NCBI GenBank assembly: GCA_027364875.1
Contig: DAHXON010000033.1
Span: 260-34,445 of the forward strand
Source: Chloroflexota bacterium
Lineage (GTDB): Bacteria; Chloroflexota; Limnocylindria; Limnocylindrales; CSP1-4
Reading direction: 5' to 3'
DNA: 34,186 bases
In this document: positions 17,884 through 25,000 of the stretch, one piece after another
Layout: every line of letters begins with the position of its first letter
Position numbering within the stretch: position 1 is the stretch's first letter
Position numbers and translations under genes: made by a program
Notes under the pieces: model-generated
The model's database searches: none
Seen by the model: the letters and a program-made list of their open reading frames with translations, nothing else
Told to the model about the DNA's origin: nothing

Positions 17884-19131
17884 GTGACGTCCGCCAAACC
17901 GAACCCGAGCACGCCGTCCGGGCCGGCCTGGGGCCTGCCATCAGCACCGCCGGCCGAGGCCGCGCCCGCTCTGCCGGCCGCCGCCGGACCCGCCGCCTCC
18001 GCGCCGTCGGGCACGAGCTGGGGCCTGCCGTCGGAACCCGCGTCCGCCCTCGCCTCGACCGTCTCGTCCCAGGAGGCTCCGGATCGGGCTGAACGCTCCT
18101 CGCCGCCGAGGTGGCTCCGCGTTCGGACCGCGCGCTCGGCGGCCCCGCACGAGAACACCGGCGAGCCGCTCCAGGCCCACGGCGTATCCAAACGTTTCGG
18201 CAGGCCTTGGAAACCCGGCAAATGGGCGCTGGACGACGTGAGCATTGAGATCCCCGAGGGGTCGGTGACCGCCCTCGTCGGCCCGAACGGCGCCGGCAAG
18301 ACAACCCTGATCCGCATCTGCATGGCGTTCGAGCGGCCCAACTCCGGCCACGTCGTGGTCGCCGGCGTCGATCCCTGGCGCGACCGCACGACTGCGCTGC
18401 GCCGGGTCGGCTACGTGCCGCAGACCCCGGCGGTCTATCGCGGCCTCACGGTGGACGACCACCTGCGCATGGCCCGCAGCCTCCACGGAACCTTCGACGT
18501 GGCCTATGCGCGGCGGCGGCTCGAGCAGCTCGGTATTCCACTCGACCAGCGCGCCGACACACTCTCCGGCGGGCAGGCGGCGCAGCTGGGGCTGGCGGTC
18601 GCGCTGGGGACGCGGGCCCACCTCCTGCTCCTCGACGAGCCGCTCGCCAACCTGGACCCGCTCGCTCGTCGCGAATTCATCCACGTTCTCCTCGAAGCGA
18701 TCCGGGCCGAAGGCGCCACGGCGCTCCTCTCCTCGCACATCGTCACGGACGTGGAGGAGGCCTGCGACCGCCTCGCGATCCTCGGCAGCGGCAGAGTCCT
18801 GCTCGACTCGCCCCTGGCGGTGGCGCGGCAAGCCCACCGGCTCATCGAGGGCGATGTGGCCCCTCCGGGCGCCACGCTGGTCGGCTCGTTCGCGGGCCGC
18901 GGCGGCAAGCGCCTGACGCTCTGGCGCCTGGCCATTCGAACGGAGTCGAACGGAGACGGCCTGACGGCGACCGACGGCACGGCTTCGGCTGAACGTCCGG
19001 CCGGAGACGGCTCGACCGTTTGGGAGACACATGGCCTGGGTGACTCGGCCGGCGATGTCGCCAGCCTCGAAGACGTAGTCCTGGGCTATCTGGCCGCGGG
19101 CCGCGGCAACTCCGGCCTGCAGCTCGACTGA
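17884..19131 (+). CDS. ABC transporter ATP-binding protein with disordered N-terminal extension
   Basis: This 415-residue protein supplies ATP-driven power for an exporter, presumably the permease encoded 9 bases downstream. It starts at a GTG with AGGAGG seven bases upstream. The ATPase core runs from about residue 95 to 310: Walker A GPNGAGKT (133-140), Q-loop Gln180, signature LSGGQ (227-231), Walker B LLLLDE (247-252) and His285. The first 90 residues are Pro/Ala/Ser-rich and hold two copies of a ten-residue unit, PSGPAWGLPS (11-20) and PSGTSWGLPS (41-50), an unusual addition for a class that normally starts at the core. The C-terminal 100 residues are a short accessory region after the core. 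The divergent kinase-regulator pair probably controls expression. Confidence 0.92.
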   Translation: MTSAKPNPSTPSGPAWGLPSAPPAEAAPALPAAAGPAASAPSGTSWGLPSEPASALASTVSSQEAPDRAERSSPPRWLRVRTARSAAPHENTGEPLQAHGVSKRFGRPWKPGKWALDDVSIEIPEGSVTALVGPNGAGKTTLIRICMAFERPNSGHVVVAGVDPWRDRTTALRRVGYVPQTPAVYRGLTVDDHLRMARSLHGTFDVAYARRRLEQLGIPLDQRADTLSGGQAAQLGLAVALGTRAHLLLLDEPLANLDPLARREFIHVLLEAIRAEGATALLSSHIVTDVEEACDRLAILGSGRVLLDSPLAVARQAHRLIEGDVAPPGATLVGSFAGRGGKRLTLWRLAIRTESNGDGLTATDGTASAERPAGDGSTVWETHGLGDSAGDVASLEDVVLGYLAAGRGNSGLQLD

Positions 19132-19140
19132 GGGGAATCG

Positions 19141-20286
19141 ATGACTCGCTTCAAGCTGACGCTCAAGCAGCACCGCTTCGAAATCATCGGCACGATCGCC
19201 GTCTGCCTGGGCCTGGTTGCCGCCGCGTTGTTCGTGACCTGGGAACTCAACTCCGTCGTCTTCCCCGCGGGCTGCAAATGGCAGCAATTCCCGACCATGA
19301 TGTTCGACTCGAGTGGCCAGCCGATGCAGCAGGAGCCAACTCGGGCCTGCCAGACGGCCATTAACACCTTCGGCTCGATCCGCGCCGGCACGCTCGCCAC
19401 TGTCACTGGAATCGGGCTGGGGCTCGGGCCGTTCGTCATGGCGATCATGCTGGGTGCGCCGCTGGTGGCTCGGGAGGTCGAGCAGAACACGGCGCCGCTG
19501 TCGTGGGCCCTCGTCGGCTCGCGCCGGCGCTGGCTCCTCGCCCGGGTCGGGTCGATCCTAATCGTGTTCGTGCCGCTCATGCTGGCGCTCGGGCTCGTTG
19601 CCGACATCCTCTACGGCGCTCAGAATCCGGACGTCAATCCCTGGGCATCGTTCGAGCTGTATGGCGCCCGCGGCGTCCTCGTGGCCTTCTGGGGCGTGGC
19701 GGCATTCCTCGGGACCGTGGCGCTCGGCACCCTGTTCGGCCGGTCGCTGCCGGCGATCTTCGTCGCCGTCGTGATCTGTTTCTTCGCCCGGTTCGGCGGC
19801 GAGTACTACTTCCAGAGGATCGTTCTGGAGCCGTACGCCGAGCCCCTCATGACCACCCAGCAGATGGCCTCCGGTTACTACAACTGGAATCCCACGGACC
19901 TCACAGTCGGCTATCGCTATTACCTGGACGGCAAGCCCTTCGACGGCGACGTCAACCAGTGGTACAACACCCACAACCCTCCGCAGAGCATGATGCAGCA
20001 AGGAACCGTCGCGCCCGCGGAAACCCCCGGCACGACCCTGGATCCTGCCGCCACACCCGGACCAAACGGGACACCCGATCCGAACGCGACGCCCAATCCA
20101 AACGCCACTCCAAGCCCGATCGACCAGGGACTCCCCGTGGTCTGGGGCCCTCAGTCGATGCCCTTTGGCTTCCACGGCGACCACTACTGGCCGGTCGTGG
20201 CGGCAGAAGCAGGGCTCCTGACCGGAGGCTCGCTCTTCCTCGCCTCCATCGCGTTCTTCTGGGTCGGCCGGCGCCGCCCGTATTAG
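19141..20286 (+). CDS. ABC-2-type transporter permease
   Basis: The 381-residue membrane protein has six hydrophobic helices: one at residues 17-34, four between about 82 and 215, and one at about 355-374. That is an ABC-2 layout, with the conserved short EVEQNTAPLSWALVGSRRRW segment after the second helix (the coupling region that contacts the ATPase, near residues 112-131). The large loop between the last two helices is extracytoplasmic and contains a Pro/Asn/Thr-rich run (about residues 303-323) built from TPGPNGTPDPNATPNPN-like units. It follows the ATPase gene by 9 bases, so the two form one operon. It resembles permeases of antibiotic/peptide export systems next to two-component regulators; the substrate is unknown. 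Confidence 0.85.
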   Translation: MTRFKLTLKQHRFEIIGTIAVCLGLVAAALFVTWELNSVVFPAGCKWQQFPTMMFDSSGQPMQQEPTRACQTAINTFGSIRAGTLATVTGIGLGLGPFVMAIMLGAPLVAREVEQNTAPLSWALVGSRRRWLLARVGSILIVFVPLMLALGLVADILYGAQNPDVNPWASFELYGARGVLVAFWGVAAFLGTVALGTLFGRSLPAIFVAVVICFFARFGGEYYFQRIVLEPYAEPLMTTQQMASGYYNWNPTDLTVGYRYYLDGKPFDGDVNQWYNTHNPPQSMMQQGTVAPAETPGTTLDPAATPGPNGTPDPNATPNPNATPSPIDQGLPVVWGPQSMPFGFHGDHYWPVVAAEAGLLTGGSLFLASIAFFWVGRRRPY

Positions 20287-20289
20287 GTC

Positions 20290-20310
20290 GCGAGGCCAGA
20301 CCGGTCTCGC
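20290..20310. terminator. Candidate hairpin between convergent genes
   Basis: GCGAGGCC (20290-20297) pairs with GGTCTCGC (20303-20310), eight pairs including one G-U, around the five-base loop AGACC, four bases after the permease stop. There is no T-tract after it on the plus strand, so termination is only suggested. Confidence 0.35.
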
Positions 20311-20428
20311 CGGCCCCGCGCTTTGCCTTCGCGGCCCGACCCTGGCGGCAGCGTCTCGTTGGGCACTCTAGCCGCCCAATATCCGCTCGTTTCTCCGACA
20401 TACCGACCCGGGCGGTATTGCCTGGAAC

Positions 20429-21307
20429 TTAGCCGCCGCCCTTCGTCCCTGGGGCCCCGGATCGGGGTGGGATGGCGGGCGAGACCGCCGATTCGGCCTT
20501 CCGGAGGGCTCCAGGACGCCCTTCCGGGCCCCCAAGGGGTGCGGCAACTCGGTGGCGCGGCGGCATCTTCTCGGCTGCACCGCACCCATCGGTATCTCGG
20601 AGAAACCAGACTCCGCGGAGCTCACCACCGGGGTTGTCGAGCCATCTCCGGACCGCGACCGTGCGATCCGGCAGCGCCGAGTCGATCAGCGAAGCGTGCC
20701 GCGCCACCATGTCGCGGTGGGTGCTGCCGTCGGGCAGGACCAGGACGACCCCGACCACTCCGGGGGTCCAGCCCAATTCGCGCCTCACGACCGCCGGCAC
20801 AACGCGCACCTTCATGTTGAGCGTGCGCAGGGTGTCTTCGAGACTGTCCAGCTCGCTCTTGATCTCGAGGATCAGCAGCGCCGGTTCATCAGCCTTCCGG
20901 GCCAGGATATCCACCGACCCGCGATCGCCGAAGTCGTTGAAGGTGACTTCGGGCCGGACTTCCCAGCCCCTGGCGCGGAGCGCGTCCACAGCCAGGTTCT
21001 GCAGGTGGGCGTGGCGTCGATCCAGCAGTCGCGCGAGCTTCGGCCCTCGCCAGTGGGGTGTCAGGACGACTTCCGCCCCGAGCGCCTCGGCAACTCGACA
21101 GTACGTGTCCACCGAGAGCCGGCCGAACTGACCGCACTCCAGGTCCGAGATGGTCTGCTGAGCAAGGCCAGCCCTCTTCGCGAGGTCGGCCTGACGCAGA
21201 TGCTGCTCCCGACGGAGGGCGCGGAACACCTGGCCTGCGTGCACTCGATCCACGCGTCGAATGATGGTCGGGCGGAATTGGCTGCCGCTTACCTGGAACG
21301 GTGCCAT
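20429..21307 (-). CDS. XRE-family HTH protein with intact PD-(D/E)XK nuclease-like domain
   Basis: I start the 292-residue protein at the ATG at 21307 because the conserved part begins there; the longer open frame adds 57 low-complexity residues. Residues 25-80 are a Cro/C1 HTH (RREQHLRQADLAKRAGLAQQ, then TISDLECGQFGRLSVDTYCR). Residues 95-240 form a PD-(D/E)XK fold: an entry helix, Glu120, then DRGSVDIL with Asp133 and LLILEIKSEL with Glu148 and Lys150, an ordered set consistent with metal-dependent cleavage. The domain order equals that of the protein at 8732-9580, in which the Lys is Arg. The last 50 residues are Pro/Arg/Gly-rich. It may be a regulator that nicks DNA or a fold kept for binding; I cannot tell. 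An SOS-box-like site lies 56 bases upstream of the start. Confidence 0.78.
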   Translation of the reverse strand: MAPFQVSGSQFRPTIIRRVDRVHAGQVFRALRREQHLRQADLAKRAGLAQQTISDLECGQFGRLSVDTYCRVAEALGAEVVLTPHWRGPKLARLLDRRHAHLQNLAVDALRARGWEVRPEVTFNDFGDRGSVDILARKADEPALLILEIKSELDSLEDTLRTLNMKVRVVPAVVRRELGWTPGVVGVVLVLPDGSTHRDMVARHASLIDSALPDRTVAVRRWLDNPGGELRGVWFLRDTDGCGAAEKMPPRHRVAAPLGGPEGRPGALRKAESAVSPAIPPRSGAPGTKGGG

Positions 21308-21362
21308 GCACCGGGCGGATCCACCGATGCCCTGGTCAGCGGCCAAAACCAGGTGGTAGAAT

Positions 21363-21376
21363 AGAACGCTCGTTCG
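21363..21376 (-). promoter_or_regulatory. SOS/LexA-box-like dyad
   Basis: AGAACGCTCGTTCG fits the Gram-positive/actinobacterial LexA consensus CGAAC-N4-GTTCG at nine of ten defined positions; GAACG/CGTTC pair perfectly. On the minus strand it abuts TATTCT, a possible -10 element at 21359-21364, and lies upstream of the XRE-nuclease-like gene. The LexA-binding consensus of this lineage is unknown to me, so this is only a candidate. Confidence 0.4.
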
Positions 21377-21570
21377 GAAGGTGGAGCGCGGCGGCCCCGG
21401 CCCCGGAGCACACACCGGACCGGGTAGTAATCCGCGGCGGCGTGGATAGCCGCGCACACCACTCCACAGACAGTCCACCGGGGGTCCTCAGGCCATCCAC
21501 CGAGATGCCCGGGATCTCCACCACGCTCTGGGCCCAAAGCCTAGATGTGGTGGTTGCGGACGGCAGGATA

Positions 21571-21586
21571 CCACAACATGTTGTGG
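21571..21586 (+). promoter_or_regulatory. NrdR box-like palindrome
   Basis: CCACAACATGTTGTGG is a perfect 16-base palindrome. It matches 12 of 16 positions of the published NrdR box (ACACWATATATWGTGT) and its central ACA.ATG.TGT form is like high-GC relatives. It ends 9 bases before the -35 element of the ribonucleotide reductase promoter. NrdR normally represses such genes according to ATP/dATP. NrdR boxes usually come in pairs; only a weak partial copy is visible at 21535-21550, spaced 36 bases centre to centre. Confidence 0.7.
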
Positions 21587-21595
21587 TTTTGGCGC

Positions 21596-21625
21596 TTGAC
21601 TAAGCCTCAGCCGAAGGCGTAGATT
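21596..21625 (+). promoter_or_regulatory. Sigma-70-type promoter for the ribonucleotide reductase gene
   Basis: TTGACT (21596-21601) and TAGATT (21620-21625) are separated by 18 bases and match the vegetative consensus (TTGACA, TATAAT) at five and four positions. The palindrome lies just upstream, so repressor binding would interfere. Transcription should start near 21632, about 400 bases before the start codon. Confidence 0.65.
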
Positions 21626-21887
21626 CCGCCCGTTCGGCCGGGCAACGGAGAAGCCCGGAGGGTCCGAAAGGCCAGCACAGAGGCGGCTCGACACCGCCGC
21701 CAGGTCCCACACAGGGAGGGTCGTCGCCAGAACGCTCGCAGCTATCGCCAACGCGAGTTCCGCGACGAAAACGGCCCCGGAGCAGACGCCAGGTCTGGTT
21801 CGGCGACCCCAAAAACGCCGCGGGGGGCCGGCCGGGAGAACCGCGAGTAGCGGCGACCCGGCAAAGGCCCGCGACCCGAGACTGACA

Positions 21888-21937
21888 GCCATCGAGACCA
21901 GACGGCCATCGAGACCAGACAACCCCCCGAGACCAGG
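21888..21937 (+). repeat. Short triplicated unit in the nrdJ leader
   Basis: GCCATCGAGACCAGAC occurs exactly at 21888-21903 and again at 21905-21920, and CCGAGACCAGG follows at 21928-21937; GAGACCA recurs with periods of 17 and 18 bases. The unit vaguely resembles the AGCC..GAGACC core of the B12 box, but a true box is single and no other cobalamin-riboswitch element is visible. Confidence 0.6.
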
Positions 21938-22028
21938 AAGCGCCCAGGCGCCGACTCAGCCCGACGAGACACAGAAGACAGACGAAACCATGAACCAGCG
22001 TCCAAGCAGAGCCCAGAGAGGTGCAGGA

Positions 22029-25000
22029 ATGACTTCAGCGGCCGGCACGACTCGCGTCCCCGTCATGGCCGAGGGGGCTGAAGAAGCCACAGGCGCCGCG
22101 GGCGCCACCGCCACTGCCGCGGGCGCCACTTCCACGCCCGCCACGAGCGCCACTGCCACGCCCGCCACGGCCACCGCCACTGCCCCGGCCACTCCCACCG
22201 CCACCTCTCCGGACTTCGCCGCCGCCATCGCCGCCGCCGCCCAGCCCATGCTCCCCGACGGCCGCTTCACCGGCAAGGGCGTCCCCGGCCTCCACTTCCC
22301 CCGCCGCTGGACCACCGCCGGCATCCATCCCTACGACCAGGTGGTGTGGGAAACCCGGACCGCGAGCATCGGCAACGAGTCGGGCAAGGTCGTGTTCGAG
22401 CAGAAGGACGTGGAAGTTCCCGCGTTCTGGAGCCAGCTCGCCACGAACGTCGTCGTCAGCAAGTACTTCCGCGGGCACGTGGGCCACGAAGGCCGCGAGA
22501 CCAGCGTCCGCCAGCTGATCGACCGCGTCGTCAACACCATCACCGCCTGGGCGGAAACGCAGCACTACTTCGCCACGCCGGAAGACCTCTCCGCCTTCCA
22601 CGACGAGCTGACCCACCTCATCCTCCACCAGAAGATGAGCTTCAACTCGCCCGTGTGGTTCAACGTGGGCGTCGAGGCGCACCCGCAGTGCAGCGCCTGC
22701 TTCATCAACTCGGTCCAGGACTCCATGTCATCGATCATGGATCTCGCCAAGACCGAAGCGATGCTCTTCAAGTTCGGCTCGGGCGCCGGCAGCAACCTCT
22801 CCCCGCTCCGCTCCTCCAAGGAGAAGATGTCGGGCGGCGGCACCGCGTCCGGCCCCGTCTCATTCATGCGCGGCTACGACGCGTTCGCCGGGGTCGTGAA
22901 ATCGGGCGGCAAGACCCGCCGCGCGGCCAAGATGGTCATCCTCGACGTCGACCACCCGGACATCGAGGACTTCATCGAGTGCAAGGCCAAGGAAGAGAAG
23001 AAGGCCTGGGCACTGATCGAGCAGGGCTACGACGCCAGCTTCACCGGCGAGGCCTACGGTTCGGTCGCCTTCCAGAACGCCAACCATTCCGTCCGAGTCA
23101 CCGACGAGTTCATGCGCGCCGTGGTCGCCGACGGCCCGTGGACCACGCACGCCGTCGTGGACGGCCGGCCCATGGAGACCATCCCCGCCCGCAAGCTCTT
23201 CAGCGCCATGGCCGAGGCGGCCTGGGTCTGCGGCGACCCCGGCATCCAGTACGACACCACGATCAACGACTGGAACCCCGTCGCCAACAGCGACCGCCAG
23301 TACGCCACCAACCCGTGCAGCGAGTTCTCGTTCCTCAACGACACGAGCTGCAACCTCGCCAGCCTCAACCTCATGAAGTTCGTGGGCGAGGACGGCGAGT
23401 TCGACGTCGAAGCCTTCCGGTACGCCGCGCGGCTGACCATCACCGCCCAGGAGATCCTGGTCGACAACGCGGGCTACCCCACTCCCAAGATCACCGAGAA
23501 CTCGCACCGATTCCGGCCGCTCGGCCTGGGCTACGCCAACCTCGGCGCGCTGCTGATGAGCCGCGGCCTCGCCTACGACTCCCCCGACGGCCACGCCTAC
23601 GCCGGCGCGATCACCGCGATCATGACCGCGGAGGCCTACCGCCAGAGCGCGGTCATCGCCCGCGACCACGGCGGCCCCTTCGTCGAGTACAAGAAGAACG
23701 AAGAGCCGTTCCTGCGCGTCATCGAGAAGCATTGCGACGCCGCCCATTCGATCCCGGAGAAGTCCGTGCCGGCGGACATGCGCCGCGCTTCCCGCGAGAT
23801 CTGGTCCGAGACCCTCGAGCTCGGCCGCGCCCACGGCTTCCGCAACGCCCAGACAACCCTGCTCGCGCCTACCGGCTGCCTGGTCGGCAACAGCCTCGTG
23901 CTGACTGACCGTGGCCTGGTGAGGCTACGCGGCCTGGCCAATCCGAACGGAAGCCAGTGGCAGAACCTCGACGACCTGCACGTCGCAACGGACGACGGCC
24001 CGCAGAAGGCGACTCGCTTCTTCCTCAACGGCGCCGAGCCGGTCGTGACCGTCGAGACCGTGCGCGGTTACCGGGTTCAGGGCACGACGACTCACCGGAT
24101 CAAAGTCCTCGACGCGGAGGGCAACTGGGTCTGGCGCCGCTTCGCGGACGTCAGGGCCGGCGATCGAGTCCCGATGATGCTCGGCGGCATGATCGGCGAG
24201 CCTCGAGAAGTGCCGCTCCCGCCGCTGCCCGAGGCCTACTGGACCTCCGACTACCGAACATCCGTCCCGCGGCGGATGACGGCGGACCTGGCCGAGCTGA
24301 TCGGCTACTTCATGGGCGACGGCTCGCTCCACTCGAAGGGCCTGCGCTTCTGCGTTACGGACGGCGACACTGACGTGGTCGACCGGATAGTCAACCTGGG
24401 CCGAGATCTCTTCGGCCTGGAGGCAGCGGTCACGCAGCAGCAGGGATACAAGGAAGTCGCGCTCAACTCAGTCCGGCTGGTGATGTGGTGGGAAGCCTGC
24501 GGGTTTGCCAAGCACTCGCCGGATCCGGAAGGCGCGCACCGCGGCAAGGGCTACGAACCGGACATTCCCGACGCGGTCCTCTACTCCAACGATCCGGCCG
24601 TCTACCGCGCATTCGTGCGCGGTCTCTTCGAAGCCGATGGCAGCACGAACAACGGCTACGCCTCGTTTTCGACCGTCTCGGAGCGCTTCAGCCGCGACAT
24701 CCAGACGCTGCTGCTGACGCTCGGCTTCGTAACGACCCACAAGATCGATCAGCCGAGCTTCGGACACCTCGGCGCCAATCCGGTCCACGTCGTCCGGATC
24801 CTCAACGCCAGCTCCGCGGGCCGCTTCCTCGCCGAGATCGGCTTCATCTCCGAGCGCAAGCGCACCGCCCTCGCACGCACGGACGCGCAGCAGGCCGCCC
24901 GTTACGACCTCGTCCCGATCAGCCGCGGAACGGTGGATCGGCTGGCCCCCGAGAACGACCACCTCCGCAAAACGATGCTGCTCTCCCTCTCGCGCACCGG

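Larger units (their letters stand above)
21308..22028. other. Intergenic region carrying the control region and long leader of the ribonucleotide reductase gene
   Basis: About 720 bases lie between the divergent XRE gene and nrdJ. From left to right it holds an SOS-box-like dyad (21363-21376), a GC-rich stretch with nothing recognisable, a perfect 16-base palindrome (21571-21586), a promoter (21596-21625), and a transcribed leader of about 400 bases with a GCCCG/CGGGC hairpin at 21628-21643 and a short triplicated unit (21888-21937). No plausible protein gene lies here: the frames are Arg/Pro-rich and lack ribosome-binding sites. Confidence 0.6.

Noticed and set aside
20290-20310. Strong intrinsic terminator after the ABC operon
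   Set aside because: The stem is sound but no T-tract follows, so listed only as a weak candidate.
21301-21603. 100-codon plus-strand frame in the nrdJ upstream region
   Set aside because: Runs through the promoter and palindrome, no ribosome-binding site, no motif.
21888-21937. CRISPR array
   Set aside because: Repeats are 10-16 bases with no spacers of constant length and no cas genes.
21632-22028. Cobalamin riboswitch in the nrdJ leader
   Set aside because: Only a weak, triplicated echo of the B12 box; no second conserved element such as GGTCCCGCCACTGT. Kept as a question, not a call.
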